Part shown: piece after piece, positions 8,176 to 16,359 of the stretch
Numbering within the stretch: position 1 is the stretch's first letter
Layout of the letters: each line of letters begins with the position of its first letter
Assembly (NCBI GenBank): GCA_964483105.1
Contig: CAYZZU010000026.1
Coordinates: forward strand, 1 to 35,178
DNA: 35,178 nt
From: CAYZZU01 sp964483105
GTDB taxonomy: Bacteria > CG2-30-53-67
Direction of reading: 5' to 3'
Position numbers and translations under genes: made by a program
The notes under the pieces: model-generated
Databases searched by the model: none
Told to the model about the DNA's origin: nothing
What the model saw: the letters and a program-made list of their open reading frames with translations, nothing else

Positions 8176-8889
8176 TTACTTCTTCCGAAACCTGGAAAAA
8201 AGGATCGCCTTCTTGAGTTCAGCGATGGCGGCCGTAACATGAATCTTTTTGGGACAGGTCTCTACACAGTTAAAGATGGTATGGCATTTATAGGGACCGG
8301 TCCGGTCGTTCAGTATCGCAAGCCTCTCCTCCCCCGCCTGATCCCGTGAATCGAAGACAAACCGGGCGGCCTTGAGCAGGGCCGCGGGCCCCAGATAGGC
8401 CGGGTCGAACCAGTAGGTGGGACAGGCCGAGGTACAGGAGCCGCAGAGGATGCATCGGGTCGCCTCGTCGATCCTCTCCCGTTCCTCCGGACTCTGAAGC
8501 CGCTCCTTCTCAGGCGGCGGAGTTTCATTGACAAACCAGGGTTTCACCGAATCGTTCCGCTCAAAGAAAGCATCCATATCCACGACCAGATCCCGGATCA
8601 CGGGAAATCCCTTTAAAGGTTCCACACGAATCCGATCGGTCCGTTGGATGTCCCGAATCAGGGTCTGACAGGCCAGACGGTTCTCTCCGTTGATCATCAT
8701 CGCATCCGAGCCGCAGACACCGTGCGCACAGGAACGTCGAAATGTGAGACTCCCGTCAAGCTTCCACTTGATCTCGTTCAGGCAATCCAGAATCCGCCAG
8801 GAAGACTCAACCCGGATCGTGTACTCCTGATCATAGGGCCGTGCGTCGCCCTCCGGGTCGAATCGAAGGATGGAAAATATCACATCCAT
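8176..8889 (-). CDS. sdhB: Succinate dehydrogenase/fumarate reductase iron-sulfur subunit
   Basis: A 237-residue iron-sulfur protein that carries electrons from the flavin of SdhA to quinone. The 2Fe-2S site reads CAHGVCGSDAMMINGENRLAC. The third ligand position is Asp rather than Cys, as in E. coli SdhB. CILCGSCTSACP and the later CHTIFNCVETCP supply the 4Fe-4S and 3Fe-4S clusters. It begins 1 nt after the sdhA stop. It sits on the cytoplasmic face of the membrane, docked on SdhC and SdhD. Confidence 0.96.
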   Translation of the reverse strand: MDVIFSILRFDPEGDARPYDQEYTIRVESSWRILDCLNEIKWKLDGSLTFRRSCAHGVCGSDAMMINGENRLACQTLIRDIQRTDRIRVEPLKGFPVIRDLVVDMDAFFERNDSVKPWFVNETPPPEKERLQSPEERERIDEATRCILCGSCTSACPTYWFDPAYLGPAALLKAARFVFDSRDQAGEERLAILNDRTGPYKCHTIFNCVETCPKKIHVTAAIAELKKAILFSRFRKK

Positions 8890-8890
8890 A

Positions 8891-10615
8891 TCAGTACTTC
8901 CTTTCTTTCGGTTGAAAACGGGTGATCCGGACCGGTTTATAACTCAGAATCGGGCCCTCCGGCCCCTTCCGCGCCAGGGTATGTTTCAGAAAGCGGGCAT
9001 CGTCCCGATCCGGAAAATCCTCACGGAAGTGGGCGCCCCGGCTCTCCCTGCGCCCCCGGGCGGAACAAACGATGGTCCCGGCAAGATCAATCAGGGAACG
9101 GAGTTCCAGAGCTTCCACCAGATCGGTATTGCAGACCCGGCTCCTGTCCACGACGCGCAGAAGAGAATACCGATCACGGATCCTCTGGAGATCCCGCACC
9201 GCCTCACCAAGCAACTGCTCATTCCTGAAAACAGAACACCGAACCATCATGACCGACTGCAGGCGTTCCCGGATGGAACCGGCGCTCTCATCACCCAGCC
9301 CGTCCAACAGACCCTCGATCCTGCGATTCGCCTGATCCGCCGCGTCCCCCGCGGGAGAAGGAATCCCGATCCCACGGATATCCCGCAGCATCCGGCGTCC
9401 GGACCTTCTGCCGAAGACCATGATGTCGAGCAGGGAGTTACACCCAAGCCGGTTTCCACCATGCACGGAGACACAGGCGCATTCTCCGGCCGCATAGAGA
9501 CCCGGCATGACCTGCTCCCGGTCATCCATCACGACACGACCCTCGACATCGGTGGGGATCCCTCCCATGGCGTAATGGGCGGTAGGCTGGACCGGTATCG
9601 GCTCCCGGACGGCATCCACACCGAGGTAGGTCAAGGCAAATCCATGGATATCCGGAAGTTTTTCCAGGATCTTCTTCTTGCCCAACCCGCGGATATCCAG
9701 AAGGACATAGTCCTTTCCATCGATTCCTCTCCCTTCCCGAATCTCCGTGTAGATCGCCCTCGACACCACATCCCTCGGAGCGATGTCCTTCATGGATGGG
9801 GCGTACCGCTCCATGAACCGCTCGTAATTCCGGTTCAGGAGAATCCCTCCTTCCCCCCTCGCCGCCTCGGTGATCAGGATCCCCAACTTGTAAATTCCGG
9901 TAGGATGGAACTGCACGAACTCCATATCCTCCAGAGGCACACCGGCTTCATAGGCCAGGGCCATTCCGTCGCCGGTATTGGCGTGGGCGTTTGAAGTCGT
10001 CTTGTAAATCCGCCCGTACCCTCCCGTGGCCAGAAGCACCGCCCTGGCGTGAAAGAGATGGAGACCTCCGTGGAGGATATCCCAGGCTACAAGCCCCTGG
10101 ACCCGATCCTCCTCCACAATCAATGAAAGGACATAAAATTCCGAGTAGAAACGAACCTTCTTCCTGAGACAATGCTCATACAGGGTATGGAGGATCACAT
10201 GTCCCGTCCGGTCCGCGGCATGACAGGCCCGGGTGGCGGAGTGCCCACCGAAGGGTCGCTGAGAAATCCGGCCGTCTTCAATCCGGCTGAAAGGAACCCC
10301 CATATGCTCCAGTTCGTACACAATTTCCGGGGCCTCGCGACAGAGAATTTCGATGGCGTCCTGATCTCCGAGATAGTCACTTCCCTTGACCGTATCGAAC
10401 ATGTGACTTTCCCAGGAGTCTTCATCCCGGTTTCCGAGGGAGGCCGCGATCCCCCCCTGGGCCGCGCCCGTATGAGAACGTGTGGGGAAAACCTTGCTGA
10501 TCACGGCCACGTCGGCCCCCTCCGCGGCCTCCAGCGCCGCGCGGAGCCCCGCGCCTCCAGCGCCCACGATCACAATATCATGCCGATGGACAGGATATTC
10601 GGAAGAGGTTGTCAT
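8891..10615 (-). CDS. sdhA: Succinate dehydrogenase/fumarate reductase flavoprotein subunit
   Basis: Flavoprotein with the FAD-binding Rossmann motif HDIVIVGAGGAGLRAALEA near the N-terminus. The covalent-FAD histidine lies in FPTRSHTGAAQGGIAAS. The substrate-loop segments FVQFHPTGI and PTAHYAMGGIPTD, and GGNRLGCNSLLD, are also present. About 574 residues, full length. The ATG at 10615 is used. A GTG 15 nt upstream (10630) is also in frame and neither has a strong ribosome binding site. Sequence alone does not show whether the complex runs mainly as succinate dehydrogenase or fumarate reductase. The two-anchor arrangement and the kor/suc neighbours fit either direction of the TCA segment. Confidence 0.97.
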   Translation of the reverse strand: MTTSSEYPVHRHDIVIVGAGGAGLRAALEAAEGADVAVISKVFPTRSHTGAAQGGIAASLGNRDEDSWESHMFDTVKGSDYLGDQDAIEILCREAPEIVYELEHMGVPFSRIEDGRISQRPFGGHSATRACHAADRTGHVILHTLYEHCLRKKVRFYSEFYVLSLIVEEDRVQGLVAWDILHGGLHLFHARAVLLATGGYGRIYKTTSNAHANTGDGMALAYEAGVPLEDMEFVQFHPTGIYKLGILITEAARGEGGILLNRNYERFMERYAPSMKDIAPRDVVSRAIYTEIREGRGIDGKDYVLLDIRGLGKKKILEKLPDIHGFALTYLGVDAVREPIPVQPTAHYAMGGIPTDVEGRVVMDDREQVMPGLYAAGECACVSVHGGNRLGCNSLLDIMVFGRRSGRRMLRDIRGIGIPSPAGDAADQANRRIEGLLDGLGDESAGSIRERLQSVMMVRCSVFRNEQLLGEAVRDLQRIRDRYSLLRVVDRSRVCNTDLVEALELRSLIDLAGTIVCSARGRRESRGAHFREDFPDRDDARFLKHTLARKGPEGPILSYKPVRITRFQPKERKY

Positions 10616-10636
10616 CAGTCGCCCACACACTCTCGA

Positions 10637-10999
10637 TCACGATTGGACGGTAAATTCCAGAATGGATACACCACCGATGCCCAGGAAGAGAAACCCTCCC
10701 AAAAGGATCAGGTAGAGACAGAGCCGTTGTGTCTTTTCGTGATGCACATATTCATTGACCACCGTCCACAGACCGTTGAGCCCATGAAATACGGCCAGAA
10801 TCAAAAATGTCAGGTCAAAGGCCTTCCACAACGGCGAGGCCAGGCGGGCCGCGACCTTGTCATAGGTAACAAAGCCCTCCCCGGCGTAATGCAGAAAGTA
10901 GAAGTGGGCCAGGAGCAAAACCAGAAGCCCCAGCGCGGAGAGCCGCTGCAGAAACCACAGGAGAATCCCGCCGTGCCGCCTTTCCTCCACGAATGCCAT
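10637..10999 (-). CDS. sdhD: Succinate dehydrogenase membrane anchor subunit SdhD
   Basis: A 120-residue membrane protein with three hydrophobic helices at about residues 12-38, 56-78 and 92-114. Conserved-looking positions are FLQRLSALGLL with LAHFYFLHY in helix one, and AVFHGLNGLWTVVNEYV in helix two, which supplies a candidate haem or quinone-site His. GGAGAGGG precedes the ATG at 10999. Together with SdhC it anchors SdhAB and forms the quinone site. The naming of C versus D is by order and could be swapped. Confidence 0.85.
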   Translation of the reverse strand: MAFVEERRHGGILLWFLQRLSALGLLVLLLAHFYFLHYAGEGFVTYDKVAARLASPLWKAFDLTFLILAVFHGLNGLWTVVNEYVHHEKTQRLCLYLILLGGFLFLGIGGVSILEFTVQS

Positions 11000-11007
11000 A
11001 CCCTCTC

Positions 11008-11379
11008 CTATCCGGGGAATGTCTTCCCCAGGAGGTAAAGGATCGGCAAACCGCCGATCCCCAGCAGTACTGCCCCGATCCCGGCCAGGAGAAAAAAAAG
11101 TCCCTTCTGATGACGAACCCCCCAGCCCGTGTCAATGAGAAGAAGCCGGATTCCATTGAGCGAATGGTACAGAACGGTCCCCAGGAGCCCCACCTCGAAG
11201 AGAATGAAAATCGGGGTCTGGACCGTCGCCATGACCCGGTTGAATCCTTCAGGCCCCTGATTGATGGTGCGAACCACCCAGATATGGATCAACAGGTAGA
11301 GTGAAAGGAGGACACCGGTGATACGATGGAGAAGCCATGCAACCGAACCCGTATGCCACCGGTATCTTTGAAGGACCAT
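11008..11379 (-). CDS. sdhC: Succinate dehydrogenase cytochrome b556-type subunit SdhC
   Basis: A 123-residue, three-helix membrane subunit and the first gene of the operon. SVAWLLHRITGVLLSLYLLIHIWVV is the classic SdhC helix with the HRxTG signature, and VLYHSLNGIRLLLIDTG supplies the candidate axial haem b histidine. It is followed by a third helix. The ATG at 11379 lies about 60-65 nt downstream of the predicted transcription start. This gene and sdhD make a two-anchor complex rather than the single large cytochrome b subunit of B-type (epsilonproteobacterial or Bacillus) enzymes. Confidence 0.92.
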   Translation of the reverse strand: MVLQRYRWHTGSVAWLLHRITGVLLSLYLLIHIWVVRTINQGPEGFNRVMATVQTPIFILFEVGLLGTVLYHSLNGIRLLLIDTGWGVRHQKGLFFLLAGIGAVLLGIGGLPILYLLGKTFPG

Positions 11380-11448
11380 CTACACGCCTCGTCCGCGCGA
11401 CCTATCCCGCAATGATCAGCGTTCTTTAATTCTTTCGGAATTTTTTTC

Positions 11449-11477
11449 ACTATACACAAGATCACGGAAATTTTCAA
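11449..11477 (-). promoter_or_regulatory. Sigma70-type promoter of the sdh-suc-kor operon
   Basis: Minus-strand TTGAAA (11472-11477), exactly 17 nt, then TATAGT (11449-11454). Both boxes match the consensus at five of six positions. It lies between the terminator of the upstream comEA-like gene and sdhC. It is the only convincing promoter found before korC, so the ten genes are probably one transcript. Confidence 0.7.
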
Positions 11478-11490
11478 TCGCATTTATTAA

Positions 11491-11525
11491 GAAAACCCGG
11501 GGATGGCGCCCACCCCCGGGTTTTC
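11491..11525 (-). terminator. Rho-independent terminator after the comEA-like gene
   Basis: A perfect 12-bp stem, GAAAACCCGGGG (11491-11502) pairing with CCCCGGGTTTTC (11514-11525), around an 11-nt loop. On the minus strand the hairpin ends in TTTTCTTAAT. It lies 8 nt beyond the comEA-like stop and insulates the sdh promoter. Confidence 0.75.
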
Positions 11526-11532
11526 CGTCTTT

Positions 11533-11877
11533 TTATCGCGGGTCATGAGACCGGTCCGTCCCTTCCGCGGACAAACGAATTCTCGGTTTAATCTTCTCAA
11601 AAAGTCGGTCCCCGATTCCCTTGACCTCCTTTAATTCCTCCACGGAGGTAAAGCCTCCCTTCTCCGTTCTGTACTCCAGGATCGCTTCCGCCTTTTTCTC
11701 CCCGATCCCCGGAAGAGTGCTGAGCTGGTCCAGCGAGGCGGAGTTCAAGTCGATCTGTTTCAGTTTCGGGTGGACCGACATGACCGGATCTTCGGCCCGT
11801 GCGGTACCCACCGCTGTACCGAGAACGAGGATCAACACGGCCAGAAAAACACGTCCCGCTCCCTTCGGCTTTTTCAT
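11533..11877 (-). CDS. ComEA-like secreted helix-hairpin-helix protein
   Basis: A 114-residue protein with an N-terminal signal peptide (basic MKKPKGAGR, hydrophobic VFLAVLILVLG, AxA-like cleavage near ARA). A single (HhH)2 domain follows: IDLNSASLDQLSTLPGIGEKKAEAILEYR, then GGFTSVEELKEVKGIGDRLFEKIKPRI. This is the ComEA type, which binds DNA non-specifically in the periplasm or on the surface and is used in DNA uptake. Many small proteins of this type have no proven link to competence, and no other com gene is in the window. GGAGG just ahead of the ATG at 11877 decides the start. A terminator follows directly. Confidence 0.88.
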   Translation of the reverse strand: MKKPKGAGRVFLAVLILVLGTAVGTARAEDPVMSVHPKLKQIDLNSASLDQLSTLPGIGEKKAEAILEYRTEKGGFTSVEELKEVKGIGDRLFEKIKPRIRLSAEGTDRSHDPR

Positions 11878-12212
11878 GACATTTCCTCCTTGGAAAAATG
11901 GTTGGATGAGACAGTCCCCGAAAAGTCGCGGCTTGAACGCACGGATCCCCCCTGGAAATCCTTCGGGGACGTTTTCAAAAATGAGGCTTAGCAACGCGAG
12001 AGGTGCAGAATCAGGTTATTCTGCCTTAGCGGAAAGAATACCAACAAAGTGTAGACGTGTGACATCTACCACAACTTCCGGGAGGAGTCAAGAAGAATCA
12101 ATCAGGTGTTGACGAATCCGGACATCCCTGCTAAGTTCCTTCCCGTTGGGGTTCCGGTCCGCGGTTCTCCATGGAAGCCGTTCACATCCTATCAAGAGGC
12201 GGAGGGCGCCGG
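11878..12212. other. Intergenic region between the divergent comEA-like and protease genes
   Basis: 335 bases with no convincing coding sequence; it must hold both divergent promoters. On the plus strand TTGACG (12109-12114) with a 17-nt spacer to TAAGTT (12132-12137) is a possible but weak protease promoter. No clear minus-strand promoter, tRNA, riboswitch or long repeat was seen. An in-frame ATG at 12171 upstream of the protease is not needed. Confidence 0.5.
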
Positions 12213-14369
12213 ATGACAAGATTGTCGATATGGATCGTCTTGATTCTTTCTCTGTTCCTGTGGATCAGTATCCTCCCGGTCCACGCGGAATACCCTTTCG
12301 TTGAAAATGAGATTATCGTCCGTTACAGACCGGGAGTCTCGGAGTCCTCCGTGATTCACTCCTTCAGCGCCCGGGGCGAATCCCGTTTCGGAGGAATCCC
12401 GAAGAGGAATCTCCACTTCGTGCGCCTGCCCAAGGGGACGGGGGTGAAGGAGTCTCTGGAAAAATACCGCAAAGATCCGGAGGTCCTCTACGCGGAGCCA
12501 AACTACAAAGTCCATGCCCTCGCCCAGAAATTCCCGAACGAGACAACTCTCTCGCCATCAAATTGGGACGAGCAGTGGGGGCTGCACAACACCGGCCAGA
12601 CCTTCGGCCCCTCGGGCGGACTCAGCGGCACGAGCGACGACGATATCGACGCCCCGGAGGCCTGGAGCATCGAGACCGGATCCTCCGGCACGGTGATCGC
12701 CGTGCTCGATTCGGGAATCGACCTGGACCATCCGGACCTGCTCAACAGGATCTGGAGCAATCCCGGAGAGACCGCCGGCAATTCGATCGACGATGACGGA
12801 AATGGATATATCGACGACACACGGGGGTGGGATTTTGTCAACGGCGACAACGATCCGGATGACGATTACCACCATGGAACGCACGTCAGCGGCATTATCG
12901 GAGCCGAAGCCGACAACGGAACCGGGGTGGCCGGCATCAACTGGGATGTCCGGCTCATGCCGCTTAAGGTCCTGGACAGCGGGGGGATCGGCGCGCTGGA
13001 CAAGATTCTCCTCGCCATCCAGTACGCCGTGGACAACGGGGCGGAGATCATCAACGCAAGTTGGGGTCTTGATCCCAAGACCACTACCTTCAGTCAGTCC
13101 CTCTACGACGCGATCGCCGACGCACGGGACCACGGGATCCTCTTTGTCTCGGCTGCCGGAAACAAGGGGGTTGTGGAATGGCCGGCACGGTTCAATCTGG
13201 ATAATATCCTCTCCGTCACCGCCACCGATTACAACGACCAGCTCACGGATTTCGGTACCGGAACCCTGGCCGCCGTCGATGCCGAAGACGTGGATTTAGC
13301 CGCCCCGGGTGACACGATCTACAGCACCTTTATCGACGGATCCCAAAACGCGACTTACAACTACCTGGACGGAACCTCCCAGTCAGCCGCTTTTGTTTCG
13401 GGCGTCGCCGGGCTTCTTCTCTCACACAGCCCGACACTCACGGCGGATCAGATCAAGGCGAGGATCCTCGCGGGCGTCGATCCGGTCTCCGATTCCGACG
13501 TCACCCAGTCCACGGTGAGCGGAGGACGGCTCAACGCCGAGTCGGCCCTCTCTCCTCCCGTGGTCATCGTTCCCTTCGACACAAGCCTGAACGTGGGGGA
13601 AACCCGCCAATTCACCCTGGACGGCGCCACAGCCACAAGCTGGTCTTCGAGCGACACCAGCGTGGGTACGATCAGTTCCACCGGCCTGTTCACAGCCGTG
13701 AGCGCGGGGACCTGCACGGTCTCGGCCAACGGCGGGTCCTACAGCTCGGCCCCACTCCATGTGACCGGAATCACCATCAGTCCCGGCACCCTGTCACTCA
13801 AGAAACAGGGAACGGCCGCGCTGACGGCGACGGGTGGAACCGACCCGTACACCTGGACCAGCAACAATCCCTCCGTGCTCACGGTCGACAGCGGCGGGGT
13901 CGTCACCGGTCAAACAGCGGGCAGCGCCACCGTGACCGCCACGGATGCCCGGGGGTTCTTCGGAACCTCGAGTACCATCACGGTCTCCTCAACGCTGGCC
14001 GGAAAGACCAGCGGGAACTGCTTTATCGCGACCGCCGCCTACGGTTCCCCCTTCGAGCGGCATGTCCGGGTCTTGCGGAAATTCCGGGACCGGTATCTTT
14101 TAACCAACGGGCCGGGCCGCGCCTTCGTGCGTCTCTACTACCGGTACAGCCCGCCCTTGGCCGCCGTCATCGCGGCCCACCCCCTCCTGCGGGCCGTTGT
14201 CCGGCTCCTCCTCTGGCCGCTGGTTCTTCTCGGATCATTGATGGTCAAGACAGGAACCACCTGGAAGGCCCTTTTGATCACGATGCTTGCCACCACGGGT
14301 GGGATCGGCCTGCTACTGCGAAAGGTAGGAAGGGGCAAAGGGGCAGAAGCACAGAGACAGAAAGTTTAA
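12213..14369 (+). CDS. Secreted subtilisin-like serine protease with Ig-like domains and CFI-box C-terminus
   Basis: A 718-residue exported S8-family protease. Residues 1-25 are a signal peptide ending in VHA. Residues 26-105 form an I9/fervidolysin-like propeptide (EIIVRYRPG to VLYAEPNYKV). The catalytic domain runs from about 120 to 450, with Asp166 in VLDSGID, His224 in HHGTHVSG, the oxyanion Asn in SAAGN and Ser389 in GTSQSAAF. Residues 455-590 are two bacterial Ig-like (Big_2) modules. CFIATAAYGSPFERHV at about 603 opens the CFI-box-CTERM domain: a basic region, then hydrophobic helices, probably a sorting or membrane-retention tail. GGAGGG before the ATG at 12213 supports this start over 12171. 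The last 13 residues (GRGKGAEAQRQKV) are encoded by an intergenic-type repeat, suggesting a late change to the C-terminus. Confidence 0.93.
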   Translation: MTRLSIWIVLILSLFLWISILPVHAEYPFVENEIIVRYRPGVSESSVIHSFSARGESRFGGIPKRNLHFVRLPKGTGVKESLEKYRKDPEVLYAEPNYKVHALAQKFPNETTLSPSNWDEQWGLHNTGQTFGPSGGLSGTSDDDIDAPEAWSIETGSSGTVIAVLDSGIDLDHPDLLNRIWSNPGETAGNSIDDDGNGYIDDTRGWDFVNGDNDPDDDYHHGTHVSGIIGAEADNGTGVAGINWDVRLMPLKVLDSGGIGALDKILLAIQYAVDNGAEIINASWGLDPKTTTFSQSLYDAIADARDHGILFVSAAGNKGVVEWPARFNLDNILSVTATDYNDQLTDFGTGTLAAVDAEDVDLAAPGDTIYSTFIDGSQNATYNYLDGTSQSAAFVSGVAGLLLSHSPTLTADQIKARILAGVDPVSDSDVTQSTVSGGRLNAESALSPPVVIVPFDTSLNVGETRQFTLDGATATSWSSSDTSVGTISSTGLFTAVSAGTCTVSANGGSYSSAPLHVTGITISPGTLSLKKQGTAALTATGGTDPYTWTSNNPSVLTVDSGGVVTGQTAGSATVTATDARGFFGTSSTITVSSTLAGKTSGNCFIATAAYGSPFERHVRVLRKFRDRYLLTNGPGRAFVRLYYRYSPPLAAVIAAHPLLRAVVRLLLWPLVLLGSLMVKTGTTWKALLITMLATTGGIGLLLRKVGRGKGAEAQRQKV

Positions 14370-14419
14370 AGCAAAGGCGAAAAGCTCTCCACCATAAAGA
14401 TCATGAAGATCATAAAGAA
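14327..14419 (+). repeat. Modular intergenic repeat overlapping the protease 3' end
   Basis: Three parts in order: an AAGGGGCAAAGGGGCAGAAG/CACAGAGACAGAAAG block that overlaps the protease stop; a header AAAGGCGAAAAGCTCTCCAC; and three 9-nt units, CATAAAGAT, CATGAAGAT and CATAAAGAA (14393-14419). The first two parts recur in inverted orientation near ispG and nth. The rest of the gap up to the proS stop at 14501 shows nothing else recognisable. Confidence 0.75.
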
Positions 14420-14500
14420 AAACCAGAAGAGCATGAACCCTACAGAGAATTTGTGGCCATCGCGCAATTCGTGGCGGTGTTGCCGTATGTAGCGCCGGGG

Positions 14501-16210
14501 TTAATCCCTGGCGAGGGAAACAATCTTCGAAACCGCCTCCTCCACGGGGACCTTCGTTACCGCCCCGCTCTTGCGTTCCTTGATCTCGACCACACCTTCC
14601 TTCAGTCCCCTGTCCCCGACAACAACACGATAGGGGATGCCGATCAGATCCGCGTCCTTGAACTTAGAACCCGGACGTTCATTCCGGTCGTCAAGAAGGG
14701 TATCGATCCCCTGCCCGGTCAATCCGGCATGGATCGTCTCCGCCAGGGAGATCACTTCCCCGGACCGGACATTCAGGGGAAGCACGAGGACCGAGAAAGG
14801 AGCCAGCGGAAGGGGCCATCGGATTCCGTCCGCATCGTGATTCTGTTCGATGGCGGCCGCGGCGGTCCGGCCGACCCCGATGCCGTAACACCCCATGATC
14901 ATCGGCCTGCTCTTACCCTGCTCATCCAGGAAAACGGCCCCCATCGCCTCGCTGTACTTGGTTCCGAGTTTGAAGATATGCCCCACCTCGATCCCCCGGA
15001 TGATCCGGAGTAATCCCCGACAGCGGGGGCATCCGTCTCCTTCCCGGACGGCCCGGATATCGGCATAGAAGTCGGGCGTAAAGTCCCGGCCCGGATTGAC
15101 ATTGCGGAAATGTCGATCGAGACGGTTGGCGCCGGTTACCGCGTTTCTCATCGATTCCACCGCGTAATCCGCAATCAGGGGGACCCCATGGAGTCCGACC
15201 GGACCGGAAAAACCGGAAGGCCCGCCGGTCACCTTTCGTACCGTCTCTTCATCGGCCAGATCGATCGCACTCCAGCCGAGACGGTTCTTGAGTTTGATCT
15301 CGTTGAGTTCGTGGTCCCCCCGGACCAGGGCCGCCGCGGCCTGTCCCTCTCCATCACTGACGATCAGGGTCTTGATCAGGCAGGCTGGATTGGTCTTGAG
15401 GAAACGGGCCACATCCTCCACACTTTTCTGTCCGGGCGTTTCCACATCATTCAGGGATTCCCGCGGGACATTCGTCTGTTCCGCCTCGCCGCGCCGGATC
15501 TCGGCCCGTTCGGTGTTGGCGGCATAATCACAACGGTCGCAGCACGCCACGGCATCCTCCCCTGTCTCCGCGATCACCATGAACTCATGGGAGAAACTCC
15601 CCCCGATCGCGCCGGAATCCGCCTCGACCACGCGGAACTGCAAACCGCACCGTTCAAAGATCCGGCAGTAGGCCTCGTACATCTTCCGGTAACTCACTTC
15701 CACACCCGCATCATCCCGGTCGAAGCTGTAAGCGTCCTTCATGATGAATTCCCTGCCCCGCATAAGCCCGAAACGGGGGCGTATCTCATCCCGGAATTTG
15801 GTCTGGATCTGGTAGAGATTCAGAGGAAGGTCCCGATAGGAACGGACATTCATCCGCACCAGGTCGGTAATCACCTCCTCGTGAGTCGGTCCGATACAGA
15901 ATTCGGTCTCCTTGCGGTCACGGAAACGGAGGAGTTCCTTGCCGTAATAGTCCCACCGGCCGCTTTCCCTCCAGAGGGTCGCGGGCTGCACCGCGGGCAT
16001 CAGGAGTTCCTGCGCCCCGGCCCGGTTCATCTCTTCCCGAATGATTCTCTCCACCTTCCGGATCGTCCGGTACCCGAGGGGAAGATAGGTATAGATCCCC
16101 GCGGCGAGTTTCCGGATCATACCGGCCCGCATCATCAACCGGTGACTCACCACCTCGGCCTCGGCCGGGTCTTCTTTCAGTGTGGGTATCAGGAGCTGGG
16201 AATAACGCAT
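14501..16210 (-). CDS. proS: Prolyl-tRNA synthetase (bacterial type, with editing insertion)
   Basis: Charges tRNA-Pro. The 569-residue length matches the bacterial type with the INS editing domain between motifs 2 and 3. Visible landmarks are MRYSQLLIPTLKEDPAEAEVVSHRLMMRAGMIRKLAAGIYTYLPLG at the start, motif 2 around FRDEIRPRFGLMRGREFIMKDAYSFD, the editing region with NPACLIKTLIV, motif 3 around MGCYGIGVGRTAAA, and the anticodon-binding domain at the C-terminus. In many Desulfobacterota proS closes the rpsB-rseP cluster. Here ispG, nth, an unknown gene and a PHP gene intervene. Confidence 0.97.
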   Translation of the reverse strand: MRYSQLLIPTLKEDPAEAEVVSHRLMMRAGMIRKLAAGIYTYLPLGYRTIRKVERIIREEMNRAGAQELLMPAVQPATLWRESGRWDYYGKELLRFRDRKETEFCIGPTHEEVITDLVRMNVRSYRDLPLNLYQIQTKFRDEIRPRFGLMRGREFIMKDAYSFDRDDAGVEVSYRKMYEAYCRIFERCGLQFRVVEADSGAIGGSFSHEFMVIAETGEDAVACCDRCDYAANTERAEIRRGEAEQTNVPRESLNDVETPGQKSVEDVARFLKTNPACLIKTLIVSDGEGQAAAALVRGDHELNEIKLKNRLGWSAIDLADEETVRKVTGGPSGFSGPVGLHGVPLIADYAVESMRNAVTGANRLDRHFRNVNPGRDFTPDFYADIRAVREGDGCPRCRGLLRIIRGIEVGHIFKLGTKYSEAMGAVFLDEQGKSRPMIMGCYGIGVGRTAAAAIEQNHDADGIRWPLPLAPFSVLVLPLNVRSGEVISLAETIHAGLTGQGIDTLLDDRNERPGSKFKDADLIGIPYRVVVGDRGLKEGVVEIKERKSGAVTKVPVEEAVSKIVSLARD

Positions 16211-16277
16211 GGATGCAATCCTTTGTGCCTGATGAGAAAGAGAGAAAGTAAGGATCTGCTAAACGATCCGGTGAGTA

Positions 16278-16306
16278 TTCTTAACAGATGGAGGGGGTAA
16301 TTTCAA
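16278..16306 (-). promoter_or_regulatory. Possible proS promoter
   Basis: Minus-strand TTGAAA (16301-16306), 17-nt spacer, TAAGAA (16278-16283), within the 149-nt gap between the PHP gene and proS. The -35 is good and the -10 is poor. No T-box or other tRNA-sensing leader was recognised. Confidence 0.35.
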
Positions 16307-16359
16307 CCGAAATCTGTTCCGCTCTATCCCGAGAATGAGATAGGAGCATGGATGACCCT

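Noticed and set aside
7240..8349. Long plus-strand open frame opposite sucC and sdhB
   Set aside because: Antisense shadow of two full-length conserved genes; no ribosome binding site or family motif.
8870..9994. Long plus-strand open frame opposite sdhA
   Set aside because: Antisense shadow, low-complexity composition, no homology features.
15110..16300. Plus-strand open frame opposite proS
   Set aside because: Antisense shadow of a complete prolyl-tRNA synthetase.
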